Shown here: positions 24,983 to 37,774 of the stretch, in pieces
How the letters are laid out: every line of letters begins with the position of its first letter
Position numbering within the stretch: the first letter of the stretch is position 1
NCBI GenBank assembly: GCA_032158295.1
Contig: CM063256.1
Coordinates: 10,710,453 to 10,774,452 of the forward strand
From: Pycnopodia helianthoides
Lineage: Eukaryota > Echinodermata > Asteroidea > Forcipulatida > Asteriidae
Reading direction: 5' to 3'
DNA length: 64,000 nt
The notes under the pieces: generated by a model
The model's input: only the letters and a program-made list of their open reading frames with translations
Database searches by the model: none
Told to the model about the DNA's origin: nothing
Made by a program: the position numbers and the translations under genes

Positions 24983-25374
24983 TTAAAGGAACATTACAGA
25001 ATTGGTAGGGAAAAAAACTTGTAAAATATACTTTTTGATCACAGATTTACATAAAACTTACACGGTCTAATGATAATGATAGTAGAAAACATCCCTTGAA
25101 ATATTTCTGTCTGAAATGCCATATTTGATGAGAAATGAATAAACTAATTTTCCGATTGGAGTTTATCACTCAGTGAGCGTTTTATTCATTTGTTGAATCT
25201 ATATGATTTCATGCAAATGTGTAATCGGGTTTTTCACTATTTTCTCGTGACCCAGATGCAGACCGATCTCAAACTTCGACAGGTTGTCAGTTTATGTATA
25301 TGGTGGATTACAAAAAGTGCTTACACTGCCAGCAACTGTTTTGTTAGCAACAACCAATTCTGTAATGTTCCTAA
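24983..25374 (+). mobile_element. MITE-A copy 4
   Basis: Complete; TTAA on the left edge, the right edge reads GTTCCTAAC (one T lost). Contains the octamer ATGCAAAT and the CACTCAGTGAGCG core. Confidence 0.85.
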
Positions 25375-26853
25375 CCGGAGAATTGTAACAAGCCTAGATT
25401 TTCGGCCCTGTAAGCCACGAGCCATGGGCCTGCCGTTACCGGTTTGAACTTGCTTTTACGAAGCACTGCTACACCAAATTGATCTATCTACTAAAGTGGA
25501 CATATTTTTATTTCCATTGTAAATCGAATAATTAATACCCCCCCCCCACCCCCGTGAAAGGGGAATTCATTTCTCGTTCATTGCAACAATAAACCAGGTC
25601 AGAAGCTGACTAAACAAGCCCTAACTTTGTTTTCCTGACATCCAAGATGAAAGCGATAACATATGATGGCATTGTTCTACATGTTGTTTTGTTTCCCAAG
25701 GAAAAAAACACAAAAGTTTTCCGGGCAGATCGGATGTTCGTTTGCTTGCCCATGTGGCAAACATCATTGGGAAAGAATCGAAAGATAGGGCTACAACACG
25801 ACGTGTGTATGCATTCATGGTCAAATAAACCAAAAATTGTTTTGATTTGCATATTATTATAGTCCACCGGTTATTCTTTGGTCGAGTTGGTATAAACTCT
25901 CATTGTAATAAAGAACCTGTCTGACTCCACTTGGTTCTTTATGAACGGTCGAGTCGGTAATCAGTGTTTTAATTACGTCCTTGGTTTCACCAGCAGGCTT
26001 ACAGTTCTTCATGATTTCAGTCGAGTTTTAACCTCCAATTAGGTCTACCGATGTTGGTGCCTTTCTTGCCCTTAATTTTTCTTGGCTCTATGAGCATTCG
26101 AGTCTGTCATCCTTAATCCTTTACCGTAGTCATACCTTCTTCTTATTTAGCATGAAAAGCTTCCAGAGACGGAATTTCAACATGGCATAGTTGCATTTCT
26201 GTGTTTGAGTCAATACCGCCATTTTGGGGTATCGAACCGAGAAAGCTTGAAACATTTTCAGAAAGATTGTTCATATATAAAACTTTAAAAAACTCGCAGA
26301 AGCGATTGTTACAGACCCCCCCCCCACGCCCCCTGTTCATATTAGTGACATAATGGATAACATAATATTTTGCATGTGCGCATGGTTTGTTTGCGCCTGT
26401 AAACACTGCACGGCCAGCAAGAACAATAGCGATATTTGTATTATTTTGTTTCGGCGTGCCAGAATTCCTGCCACTCATTTCAGAATTTGAAACTTCTTAT
26501 CCATGTCATCCTTAAGCTTGTTCAACCATGGAGGGCTCCACTCATCACAAAACCACAAGTTACACAACAAAGTGTAACCTTGGTTTTGGAGGGTAAATAT
26601 ATATTGTACTATTTACACAGGGGATTGTGTGATAAGGGATGTGACTCGTCCTCCCCGGCGTTCGTTATCGTACCATTGCGGACATCGTCTGTCCATCACA
26701 TTTTTAGTGTTACTACCAAGCGGGCAGCCATCTTGTCGCTCTCCCACTAAAGTAACGCAACCCAAACCGAGGCTGATGGAAAGGGTTAACGAGTCTGATC
26801 CCGCTGGGGTTTAATGATATAGTTCGCCTAAATTTCCATGCAGTACCGCCATT
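25375..26853. other. Intergenic, nothing supported
   Basis: Poly-C runs at 25,540 and 26,317; no gene recognised. Confidence 0.4.
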
Positions 26854-26970
26854 AGCCTTTTGGAGATATGGTTGACTCTAGCGGGAATGCACTGTTTGGT
26901 TTCGTGACAGACAAATTTACCCAAACCAAATATAGTGTCGTGTGTCCACCATATCTCAAAATGGCTTGTT
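26854..26970. mobile_element. MITE-E copy 1
   Basis: Arms AGCCTTTTGGAGATATGGT and ACCATATCTCAAAATGGCT are inverted repeats; the inner arms contain CAAACCAAA / TTTGGTTT words. A second copy lies at 30,684-30,808 in the opposite orientation. Confidence 0.7.
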
Positions 26971-27860
26971 GGATCATGTATAGCTATCGCGCCAATTGCC
27001 AAGTTCTGATGGCATAATGGTAAATGTCTGCCCCTTAATTATTTGCCACCATTTGGTTTGCTTCCGTGTATACCTTTTTAAATACATGGTCTGTGAAGTT
27101 GCTTTATGTGGGTCACGTGGTGGGGGAGATTGTCAATGTGTGCGCTTTTGTCGCCTAAGGTAAAAGCAAAAACAAAATGGCGGGCATAGCGGTACGAAGG
27201 GGCCGAAATGGCGACTGATGCAACGACTACTGTGATGCGGCGTAAGAATAGTCGAGTTGGACACTGGGCATGGTCTCGAGCAATCGACCATTGGGAGCCG
27301 TGAAAGTGCGCGATTTCAATTCGTTTTAAATAACGTTGATGCATTGTACGATGTATATAATGTACGTTTGAACCAGAGGACCACAATGGAAATAAGTCTT
27401 TGAATTGTTTATGATCAGCGGCAAACACTATTGTTTCAATTTTGTGTGTGTGTGTGTGTGTGTAATGTTAAAATGACGCTCCAAACTTGTTGTCCAATGC
27501 TCTGATAGCTTCAATATCGCCAGTGAGTCATTCAGTTGAATCATAATTGCGCGTCTGAAGGGGAAATTCAGAGAACTAAGACGGTGTTTGACGGATTACC
27601 GATCGAATTAATGAAGAGACATAGTAAAACGCGATAAAGAGTTTTACGCGTCATTCTGTTTGGGCGGCAGAGGTGATGTGATTGTGCCCGGCCTTTGATG
27701 GTACAAGCGTGTAATTTGGCACACAGTCAGAGCAGAGTATGTCATGAGAAAGATACTTGGCTATAGGGCCATCGCAGAGTTGTCCTTTATACATAGAGTT
27801 CTTTCTGGCTTTGGTACTGGGTGTACGCCAATTATCCGTAAATTGCCAGTTGCTTTTTCG
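26971..27860. other. Intergenic, (GT)n run only
   Basis: A (GT)n microsatellite at 27,442-27,463. Nothing else recognised. Confidence 0.4.
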
Positions 27861-28007
27861 ATGGCCCTTTTCGAAACCATGGCTTGGGCTTGAGCTTAGG
27901 CTTGAGCTCCGTATAGTTGCTTAGAAAACCGTGGGGTTTTTCCTTACGGGGCTGCTTCAAACAGACGACGGAGCCTGAGCCCAGGCTGCCGTTTCGAAAA
28001 CGGCCAT
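27861..28007. mobile_element. MITE-F, 147 bp palindromic element
   Basis: ATGGCCCTTTTCGAAAC at the left is mirrored by GTTTCGAAAACGGCCAT at the right; further in, GCTTGGGCTTGAGCTTAGG against GAGCCTGAGCCCAGGC. The minus-strand frame over it is incidental. Confidence 0.7.
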
Positions 28008-28710
28008 TGTTTGGCATAAAGATGTGCTTAGATCTGACAAGAACATGATGTGTCACATTCTTCACCGGAAAGTCTGTTAACAGTTGACGTCCACATGACT
28101 AGCAAGCTTGACTGCATGGTAGTTATCGATGGAGCCAATCAAACAATTTACGTAAATTCGTCCTCAAGCTGACTCCAACAGTGCGCCGGTCCTTGTACCC
28201 AAAACCCCCTTGGTTCCGCATTAAAATAATGTCCTTACTGATTATGGGGATGATCATGAGGTCAAAGTGAGGTTGAGGTCATGGGAACGTTTCAAAAGAC
28301 TCAATGTCCATATGGGATTGTAACATGCGGGTTTTAAACCATTTCGTGAAGACGATTGTGAATGTTGTTGCCGAGCTAATCTGAGTGTCATCGGTCTATA
28401 TAATATGTATATTGAATGGTTTACAGCAGTGCAACGCTATTTGGTTCGTTTATCGTTGGTTTGGGGATTCACTTTCATATTATTTTCTTTTTAAATGAAC
28501 ACACCATCAAACCAACCTGCAAACATAAGGTGATTCCGTGTTATGTATTAAAACAACGAATGTGTTTTTTGTTTTTCGTGGTTTTTGTTGCAACTTTCTA
28601 TGCTCGTTTAATTTGATCGTTTAAACCGACATTTATGAATATTATTAAAAGACGCGGGCAACAGTGTTACTTGTGAAAAACAGCATCCCCACTTGATGTG
28701 ACCCGACACT
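28008..28710. other. Intergenic, nothing supported
   Basis: No domain-bearing frame; a chance TATATAAT at about 28,397. Confidence 0.4.
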
Positions 28711-29028
28711 TAAAGGTATTGTACACTTTTGGTAACAACTCAAAATCAGTGTCCACATTTTGTGTGATTAAACATATGCATGAACAACAAAGCTGTGAAA
28801 GTTTGAGCTCAATTGGTCATCCAGGTCACGAGAAAATAGTGAAAAGAGATCTTATGTGTTTTCTGTTTTTTCAAATTATCGCGCGCGATAATTACTGTTG
28901 TTTTACTCGTTTCTCAGAACGATAGCATTTTAGGCAGAAATATTTTAAGGAACCCTTTCTACCATTACTTACTTTAAATCATGTAAGTTATGTGTGAACA
29001 TTGTGTTTTCGATCTTACGATAATGTAC
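28711..29028. mobile_element. MITE-C-like element
   Basis: Begins TTAAAGGTATTGTACACTTT with GGTAACAACTCAAAATC; the same layout as the element at 56,993 (AAAGGCACTGGACACT, then GTAATTACTCAAAATA). It has a central palindrome ATTATCGCGCGCGATAAT. The right end is degenerate. Confidence 0.45.
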
Positions 29029-30683
29029 CTGGCCTATAAGCCTGCTAGAACTAACAAACATGTGAAAAGTTTCGATAAGCTCAATCTGTGATCGTAGCCA
29101 CGAGGAAGTCGTGAAACAAACCGAGTCACTGTTTTCAACATCGGGTTTTGGACTTGCGAAATCAAAACTATTGTTATATTTTTTGTTCTCTCAAAAACTG
29201 ATGCATCTCAAGCGAAAATATTTCTGGTGAAGTTTTTCACCATGAGGTTTTTCACCATGAGCTGCGGTCAGTAACAGGGATCCGTGTGGGCGCCCTCTCG
29301 CTTCGCTTTCGTTTACACAACCAATGGGGACGTCGCTAAAAAAAAAAGAGTCCAAACGTAACAATGAGTGGGTGACCAAAGGGAAGTTCTCGATGTACGG
29401 GGGTGGACAAATAATGTTTGCCAATGTATGTCTGGACGAGCCCTCCCGATGCATTATGGTCTGGTTTATTGGTGCTTCCTTATCCTATACCGATACACAA
29501 TGTCCACAAAGGTCCCCCTTTTTACTGGCGGTGTCACACCCCCAACCCCCTGGTAGATGTAATCTATAGTTTTAGAACCCAGACAACGATGACGCGATAA
29601 AGGGTGCAGACTGCCGACGAATTAAAGTGTCAAGTCATGCACAACTTGCTCATCATCAACCCTTGCAGCAGTATACGACGACAACATCGCAGCCATTTTG
29701 AATAGGTGTTGGGTGGTGGGAATGTTTACTGGCCCGAATCTGGCGTTCTTCCTGGCATTCATTTTGGTGATTATGACTCGGGACTGAAGTTAATTAACCC
29801 TTGACTGCCGGATTTTGATTAACTACCCAAATGAAAGATGTGGCAAGCTTGATTGAATCTCAAACGCTTATGTTTACATGCCACTGATGCGGGCGGGAAT
29901 TAAGGCGAGGGAAGAGTCGGGAACTTCTTGCTTCGCCTCGGGTACAAATTGGCGGGGTCACTATAAAAAGCGAGCAATCACCGTGCTCATGAGTTGGCTG
30001 TTAACACAATTTAAACAATTTTAAGGGAAGTGTGTCAACTCGACGTTTCGATCACTATGCTCTGGTCGTCTTCGGGAGAAACGACCATTGTTAGCACACT
30101 GTCATGCGGTCTGTGAGAAGTTGGATTCGCGCCAATACTGAAGAGAAGATTCACTCATTGTGACTGCACTGTCGCTCCCTTCTAATTTCCGCTTAAATTA
30201 GCGGAGGGTTTATCCCCCCTGTTAAACAGCCCCCATTCCGTTATCCCAGAATCATTATATCTCTTTAAACCGGCACGGAAATCCCACCAAAAAAAACCTT
30301 GTTTCCAGATTAATACAGTTAAGCTAACACAACTTCTGATTCAGCGATAAAAAAAAGGGACAAAAACCGCAACTTTGCATCTTGCCCTTGTGGCAAAGTT
30401 TAAAGTTCCACTAACCTTCGCAACTCGTGCTACTTAAAAAAAAGTCGAGTATAAAGTGTAAGTGTTCCCATCAAAGGTTAAAGGTAAAGTAGAGGATTGT
30501 TGACAATAATCAACAAATAGTTTGCAGGCCTGTGTTTCATCCGGACTGTTCCTGATTTCAGGATTTTTCCATTGGTCTCCCTGCACGCACCTTTAATAAT
30601 TCCAGATCTTCTTGGAAGAGGTGAAATTGTCATCACGGAGATGAAAGACTTGGCCCTTGCTGTGACCAAACCATCAGATATCT
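29029..30683. other. Intergenic, nothing supported
   Basis: CTATAAAAAG at about 29,960 looks like a TATA box but no gene follows it. Short frames only. Confidence 0.4.
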
Positions 30684-30808
30684 AACAAGCCATTTTGAGA
30701 TGTGGCGGACTCAATACTATGACACTATTGGTTTGGGTAAAATTTTTCTGTGTACACCTGAACCAAACAGTGCACTTCTACAGTGTCCGCCATAATGTCA
30801 AAAGGCTA
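30684..30808. mobile_element. MITE-E copy 2
   Basis: AACAAGCCATTTTGAGAT at the left edge and GTCAAAAGGCT at the right. Aligns end to end with the reverse complement of 26,854-26,970. Confidence 0.7.
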
Positions 30809-31837
30809 TTATTGAAATGATGTAGAAAGCCTGTAAACCTGTACAATATCACATTTTGAAATTCTATTGGCTTTATCTTCACACGAAGAGGTAAATTTTA
30901 TCCCTTTCATGATTTGTCATGTTCATTAAGTCTGATCCCTGAGTTTGATTTGATCAGTACTATCTGGAAGCTCACTGATTAATATGGCTTAATAAAAGTA
31001 CAACCCTTACCGAGAAACATGATCGTCCGAAGTAATGTCAAAAAATTGAGAAAATACCAGTTGAATACCCCAAAACAAGCGAGTTATTTTGAATAATGCA
31101 ACCATAAACACGTAGGCCTATAACATAAACGTGCACCAGAGATTGTACGGTTTTTATCAACTTTTGATATGAAAAGGGGAGCATATCTCAAAACTTGGTC
31201 AGATGTTATTTTCTATAACTCTTGATTTTGTGTTGAAATTATAAAACAAAGAGTTCCATCAGGCCAATGGTAATTTGTTGTTTCTTCTTCTTCTTTTTGG
31301 ACGCTTGGTCGATTAAAGTGGCCTATGTTAAGGAAAAGAGGCCGGGGTATAAAGAGTGCAGTCGACTAAAGTCACCACTAGCAAGGGAAGGGTTTCTAAT
31401 ACCAGCACCTTGAATAAACATTAACTTGTGCTACTTTCAGATCCACTGGGTAAAAAATAGGTATTGCAATAAACAGTGAAACAGACATTAATAGTTGTGC
31501 ACGATTTGTTAAATTGGTCTAAATTCCATTGTCTGACGATTATAAGTGTGATCAGCATGCGGGCCGGGCGTGTTTAAAATCCTCTTATATCGGTGTGTTA
31601 TCGTGGGCATAGGTAAATACGGACCCTAGCTGACAAACTGATCACATAGAGACACGTTGCAAACATCACAACAGATAGGTGGCATTTGAAGAGATCCCGG
31701 ATTTTGTTTGCATTTGTGATGAGGTAACGGAGCGCATACATCTGGGGTCGTCCCTTTTGGTTAAAAAAAAAAAAACCCGCATTGCAATTGGTATTGTTCT
31801 GTTGTGAAATTCAGAAATATACTGAGCACCTTAGAGT
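30809..31837. other. Intergenic, nothing supported
   Basis: AT-rich, poly-A at 31,762; no feature recognised. Confidence 0.4.
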
Positions 31838-32056
31838 CCATGTCACACAGGGCAATTTTTCAGGCAACTACATGTATAGGAGGCAACCAACAGCACTGTA
31901 CTCACAAGGAAACATTTCGGCAGAACAAGAGACAATCTTCTAGCTGTAACTCTCTCTCCCCAAGAAAATAATGAGAAAAATGAAATATGTGAATGAATGT
32001 TTTTATTGGAGATTGCCTGGAACTGGTTGCCTGTAAATATGCCTCGTGTGATATGG
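31838..32056. mobile_element. MITE-K, about 219 bp
   Basis: The left arm CCATGTCACACAGGGCA...TCAGGCAAC pairs with the right arm GTTGCCTG...GCCTCGTGTGATATGG; second, inner GCAACC words are also mirrored. Confidence 0.55.
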
Positions 32057-32211
32057 CCTGAGGGGACAAAATATGTCCTTTTAGGGGCTCCATACATTTC
32101 TGAATTTCAAAATATTAATTATGAAAGCAAACTATTTCTTGGTACGTGGATTTGTTCATTACAATATTATTATGTTGAAAAAAAAATCGGTTCCAAGAAA
32201 TAATAATGCGT

Positions 32212-32331
32212 TCTTTATTTCGTGCGCTCGAAATCATTTCATTTCGCGCTGACAAAAATGGGAAATCATTCATTTCGAGTGCACGAAATTAGTTGGTGAC
32301 CTGGAAATAATTTCAAGCGCACGAAATAAAG
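32212..32331. mobile_element. MITE-H, 120 bp near-perfect hairpin
   Basis: TCTTTATTTCGTGCGCTCG at the left and its inverted match CAAGCGCACGAAATAAAGA at the right. The middle repeats the CATTTCG word in both orientations. Confidence 0.7.
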
Positions 32332-32498
32332 AGCTCAAATTATTTATTGGTTCGTGAACTTGTTTTCGTCACATGTCCCATCGAGGGCTCCGTAGAAAAT
32401 GTCCCTCGTGATTATAGAAATGATTTACTCCATAACAAATATCGTTGTGCTCAGTGTCTGTGTACTCTCCTTGCCTGGAGGTGACTCCTCATTATGCA

Positions 32499-32694
32499 TA
32501 AAGCCCGGTTCATACTTCCTGCGAATGCGAATGCGAAGCGAATGTTGACGTCACAAATTCGCAACGGATAATTCGTTAGGGTTGAGCTGTGCTCAACTCT
32601 TGCGAATATTCGCAGCGAAAACAGAGTTGTGACGTCAAATTCACGTCAAATTCGCTTCGCATTCGCATTCACAGGAAGTATGAACCGGGCTTTA
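32499..32694. mobile_element. MITE-G, 196 bp, about 60-bp arms
   Basis: TAAAGCCCGGTTCATACTTC opens the element and its complement closes it; the arms continue through GCGAATGCGAATGCGAAGC and a TGACGT word. It also carries TTCGC-rich internal hairpins. Flanks suggest a TA target. Confidence 0.8.
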
Positions 32695-33204
32695 GGCTCC
32701 GATTCGTAGAATTGACAAAATGGTGACTCCAAACAGTTTACACCCACAAACAAACTCACTGTGAAGGGATCCACTTGCATTTACAGATCATGGAGGAAGG
32801 AAAATCCTCCATGGACAGACCAATCATTTACTTTGACGAGAGGGCGTAGAGGGCGCATCATAGCGGGTCTTTTGCTTGCGGGGTAATTTGCTATAAACAT
32901 TTTTTTTTTTCAAATCCCTTGCAAAGATTCTGCCTTCTGATTGGTTTAGAGCGTGTCACATGATACGTCTTAATTTGCTTTTACTAGAAAGCCATTTTAC
33001 ACTCAGCAACCGATGTGCTTTTAGCAACCAATGCACAATACCGAAAGCAACAGCACTTCTTGGTACCCTGACACCTAGGCACAAACAATGTGGTGTAGGT
33101 CTAAGGCCTAGAGAACAGATGTTGACTGTTTGAACTCGTGCTATAAACTACGATTCACTGAGCGGTACGGGCGCCGGGATCACCTTGGGAGTTGTAGTTT
33201 TAAC
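32695..33204. other. Intergenic, nothing supported
   Basis: No feature beyond a poly-T run at about 32,900. Confidence 0.4.
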
Positions 33205-33672
33205 CATCGCCCTCAAAGCAGTCTGTAACAGTCTTTACATCAACCTTCCTCAATCCCACATTGCTCCCCTTCAACGAATACAGAAGTCAGCAGCCCGTCT
33301 AGTTTCTCGCACCAGGAAATCAGATCATATTACCCCCTTTCTGCGCTCCTTACATTGGCTCCCTATATCTCAAAGGATCCAATTTAAAGTTCTTACTCTT
33401 GCTTACAAAGCTAAATATGGCCTAGCCCCTAAATATATCACAGAATTACTGATTCCCAAAAAGCAACAATCGTCTCGTGTCCTTCGATCATCGTCTACCG
33501 CCCACCTAGAATTCAACACTGGTCCTATCCCCCGCACTCGCTACGGAAAACGCGCCTTCTCAATTGCCGCACCTACTCTCTGGAACAACCTTCCCTTCCA
33601 CATCCGTGCCTCCACTACACTGGACTCATTTAAGCGCTCTATAAATGCAAGCTATTATTATTATTATTATAT
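33205..33672 (+). mobile_element. 5'-truncated LINE, C-terminal reverse transcriptase fragment
   Basis: The frame encodes the tail of a CR1/L2-type non-LTR reverse transcriptase: CNSLYINLP, LQRIQKSAARLVSR, HITPFLRSLHWLPI, QFKVLTLAYKA, APKYITELL and GKRAFSIAAPTLWNNLP, in the family order. It ends ATAAATGC followed by a (TTA)n tail at about 33,653-33,670, the usual 3' end of this clade. The frame is open over about 150 codons. The catalytic part of the enzyme is absent, so it is a dead 5'-truncated copy. Confidence 0.85.
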
Positions 33673-34354
33673 GTTTATGCTATACTCCTCTTCACTGTTT
33701 ATTTGAAGTGTGTTCTTTTATCTCTAGTTTTTCAGATTGAATTACTTCTACAACTTCATGACTTTTATTAGCGGGTGAAGGGAAGTGAGCGGTGTGGTGT
33801 ACACAGCAAATCGTTGTTGCATGCAGTAGCCAAAGCGTGGTTTTTATTCTTCTACTTTGTTATACTCAAATAATTATTGGTGATAGCTATGAGCAAAGTG
33901 CCTATTTGCAGAAGCTAGTTTTGATTCAAGAAGTCTGGTCTGACTCTCCTGAAAATAATATTATGTCGTGTGACTCATTATAACTAATCAACAGAGGGCG
34001 CAATTACACGGACTCTTGTATGATCAAAGATAATTATTTGCTGTCGCTTCAATTTAAATTAATGGCTGAAATTATTGAGGGGTGCACCACAACCAAATAG
34101 GAGAAAACAGAGCGTCGAGTTCATTAATTTTTTGTAGGCCCTCACAATGTTCTATATTAGACAGATTTGAGAACCCACAGAAAGTGTTTCAGTGTAAAAA
34201 TGTTGCCCAATTGTGACCGGGGGGTTGTTGACTTCCAACTTGAGGTATTTTGAATGACATAGGCCCTGCAATAAATGGTCCTATTTGCTGAGAGGTGTAG
34301 GGACATTTTTCAAGATTGATGCTCGGACGTTTTGAAAATTACACCTGTGTAGGG
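33673..34354. other. Intergenic, nothing supported
   Basis: No gene or transposon end recognised. Confidence 0.4.
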
Positions 34355-35411
34355 GTGATTTCATTTGGAGGGAGAATAACTCGATCGGCCCAGGGACTCC
34401 CCATATAGAGAATAAAAGTTCAAGAGTCAATTAAAATTTTCCCTTTACTGTTAAAAGCTGTGATACTTCTAATATTTTTCGTGTATTTTTTAATATTTAG
34501 CATTTTGCACTGTATGCTATGGGAGATTATTTGGTGGGGTGCGCCCTATAGGCACCTACCCTGAAGAATGGTTTCGGCCATTTTGTGTTTACTTGATGGG
34601 GTTTTAAACGTGTATTTGTTTATAGTAATTTATAAACTGGCGATCAGTGTGATAGAGATTGGTTTTTTAATCCAGTGATAATTTTATTTAAATTTGTTAC
34701 TGTGCAAAACCATTTATTTACAAGGAAAATGGAATGTTAAATGTACAAAATGGTGGATTGCACCCCAGTCAGCATGTGTTGTTTCGAGCAATTTTTCCAA
34801 AATTTTCACAAGCGTTTCTATCCTGAAAATTACAATAATTTATAAGAAATTATGAGAGTACATTGTTAACTGGGGAGTCAAACATTAAGCAATAGACATA
34901 CATAATGTATGTAATTGTTGGTTTGCTCTTTGCTCGCCCCCCCCCCCCCAATCCTTGGCTATCACCGGGGACCCTCCCCATATAGAGGGTAAATTGAAAT
35001 AAAAAATAAAAAAAATTACTCTCTGAAATTGCCATCAGAACAACTGTAGGATAGTGTCAAGACCCAAAAGTCTGTGGATTGTTCAACTGGACGGAAAATT
35101 AAGTTAGAATGAATAACTTGTGTGTATATATGCAGCGAGGACCAATTTGTGGGGTCCGTTTGCTACACTCAGAACAGAAAACGGTTGGTTAAAGCCACGG
35201 GTGTCGCACGGTTTACGTAATGTTATTTTTTTAAATGGTTTGAAGTCGTTCACGTGGTTTGAGTTTTTAACCCGTTTGCAAGACTGAAATTAAAACCCAT
35301 CACCACGGTTTCCGTAATGGGCTTGGAATTACCCAAAACGTCAACACTTTGTCATGTTGAAGCATTTAAAGCACCTCGGTTTTGTTCGCCTGCAAGCGGT
35401 ATTGACTTCGT
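34355..35411. repeat. Upstream duplicated block of lectin unit 1
   Basis: Homologous to 49,758-51,718 (for example GGGAGAATAACTCGATCGG at 34,371 and 49,771; CTCTGAAATTGCCATCAG at 35,019 and 51,314). The second copy contains about 940 extra bases at 50,335-51,270. Confidence 0.8.
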
Positions 35412-36028
35412 TTATTTGTTCGAACGATTTTTTTATAATAAAGCGGTCAAACAAATGACTCTACCATGCGGATAGATTCATTAATTATACTAATGTGTCC
35501 TCATTAATAAGTCTGCTCTGATTAGAAACCTAAGTCCAAACAATAGATTCCTTTGCATTGGCCGCCATCGTTGATGAAACGTGTCAGGCGTGAAAGGCTA
35601 TCATTGGCTGAGAGTTGTACGCAGCACGGTACACGCGTGGCGGCACGATTCCATTGTTTTTCATCAAAGATGGTGGTCAATGACGTCATATGCAACCCAT
35701 TTATGGAGGACAAAAACAAAAAGTCCTCGATTTACGGGGTCGACAAACATCTGTGTATACTGTCATGTCTTAACGGTCGCTCCGATGGAAACACAGTTGA
35801 GTCCATCTGAGAACGAGGAAGTACTCTTAGGAAGAAGGGGATAATAGGACTAGCACCTATTGGCTTATAAATACACAATTGATATTCATTTAATGAAAAC
35901 TATATGCCACTTTGAAGAAATTGTGCATTTTGATACATGTTTAATGCATGAGTGTGTGGCTATATGAAGACGACTCGTCCGCTCGATTTATCAACACAAT
36001 ATTAAATCCAAGAGCACCACATATCTTT
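35412..36028. other. Segment of unit 1 absent from unit 3
   Basis: About 620 bases between the shared blocks. In the 51.9-kb copy the shared blocks meet directly at 51,718-51,721. It contains MITE-L and no recognisable gene. Confidence 0.7.
35556..35682. mobile_element. MITE-L, 127 bp inverted-repeat element
   Basis: Arms CATTGGCCGCCATCGTTGAT and ATCAAAGATGGTGGTCAATG are inverted matches over about 24 bases with few mismatches. Confidence 0.6.
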
Positions 36029-36044
36029 ATCACGTCACTGCTTA

Positions 36045-36135
36045 ATTTGCATATCCATATTTTTCTTGAGTTTTTTATCGATTGTAATTGCCCGTGTGCC
36101 GGTTTCTTTTGTGTTCGTTTTGGTCGTTTTATAAT
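36045..36135 (+). promoter_or_regulatory. Candidate lectin promoter: octamer plus TATA-like box
   Basis: ATTTGCAT octamer at 36,045-36,052 and TATAAT at 36,130-36,135, respectively 176 and 91 bases before the ATG. Both are kept in the copy at 51.9 kb but absent before the copy at 62.5 kb. Octamers are bound by POU factors; function here is inference. Confidence 0.35.
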
Positions 36136-36220
36136 TCCGTTCTGCGAAGGCTATACTTGCTTGTGTGTATTTTTTGATATATCTGGGAGTACGTGTAACG
36201 TCTTCAGTAGTTGATCTGCA

Positions 36221-36516
36221 ATGACGATGGCGAGCAAACTGCTGGGTGTTGTTGGTTTATTTCTGGCAGTAAACTACGCTGCCGTAAATGGGCGTTGTTT
36301 GAAGAAGGCCCCGCCATGCCCTCCTACTTGGAGCCAGTGGCATGACAAATGCTACAAGATGCATGATAGGGGAGTTACATGGGAAGACGGCAAGAAGATT
36401 TGCAATGAGTTGGGCAATGATTGCTGTCCCTCAATCTGAAGACGAATTACAACACGTTGTCAACATGTGCAGCTGCGGCGAGGTTTGGATTGGTTGCAAC
36501 GACATTGAAGTTGAAG
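36221..36516 (+). CDS. Lectin copy 1, exon 1 (frame lost near its middle)
   Basis: Signal peptide and N-terminal half of the lectin domain. The break lies at about 36,415-36,422 (GGGCAATGATTGC, where the 62.5-kb copy has GGGCGGAGTGATTGC). Confidence 0.7.
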
Positions 36517-37774
36517 GTTAGTACACAATTCTTGAAAAGATGGTCAATCGTCCTTATAATTAGTTTTATCTTATGACAAATCGCCAACACAAGGCCAAAA
36601 TGACATCCAGGGTGAGGGCTACAAGAAAACTCAAGAAAACTCTTTAGAGTGAGAGGAAATATATGTTCACATTCCTCTTGAACTGTGACAGAGTTGGTGG
36701 AAAACAAGATACGGGTATAGGGGTGTAAGAGTGCAGCAGTGTGGCATACCGTATTATTAACAAGAAGTGAAATCTGTGTTCACAATTTTTTTACGATGTT
36801 AAAATGGGGACCCGTGACAGGCATTTGTTTTTAAATTGAAAGTGGTTGGGTGCGGATGGAGGTAATGAAGTTCCAACCATTAGCTGGCATAGCAATAATT
36901 AAGTAGTTTCATCAGCCATGGGCGTTTAATTCAGTCAGTGGATGAAGAGAGAAAAAAATCAAATCAAATACCGAGACTGCTGTCTTAAATAAAAGCGGCA
37001 AAGTAAGTTATTTTATAGTGCCTAGGCACACAGTCTTCTTTATTTCTCACACCTTTCCTCTTTTACGTTTTGCCCTCCCAAAACAACAACAACAACATCC
37101 AAACAACAAACAAAAAAACAAACAAACAACAAACAAACAACCCAACACACACCTGTTCTTCCAGTGGCTTTGCCTTTACCATCTGTTTCTTCCCCCTTTT
37201 CTTTAAAGAACTGTACATGACGCCTTAAACGTTTTTTAAAACTTGCCTTTCAATACAATATTCTAATTACTCAACACGAGGAGAAGCTTCATAAAACTGA
37301 CAAAACAGTAAGCTTTTTTAACATTGTGTGTGCGTTCCAGAACTATTATTTTTTCTTTACATGTCCTCTAAAATAACTCTCCCCGTATGATGCATATTAT
37401 ATCGAATACCATTAAAACGTATTTCGTGAGCACACATGGTCTCTTCTCATGACACGGCTATATGTATGATTTCACTCTTCCCTCTATAAACAAGGGACAC
37501 GTTACCACCCATAGAACGAAATTACATTTCTAGCCTTGATTTAAAAGAAACGATCGAAGGATAAGGGCAAACGCTTACCTATAGCTTTGGAAACATTTAC
37601 TTCTAAGTCAAATTAATTAATTAAAGAAATGGTAGTTATCGAAACATGAAGATAAGATTCAATTGAAAACCTTTCTGATTACAAAGGCCATCCATTTATA
37701 CCGATCCTCAATAGATTATATCCGTCTGGAGTACTGTCGAAGTAAAGAAAATTGCATGTTGAAGACCCTGCAAA

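Noticed and set aside
29955..30000. TATA-like CTATAAAAAG as a promoter
   Set aside because: No gene follows within several kilobases.
33205..33672. Host gene of 173 codons
   Set aside because: Clear LINE reverse transcriptase tail with a (TTA)n end.
37018..37206. Small frame beginning MPRHTVFF, repeated at 52,662 and 63,282
   Set aside because: Conserved only because the introns are recent duplicates; it includes a (CAA)n run and lacks coding character.
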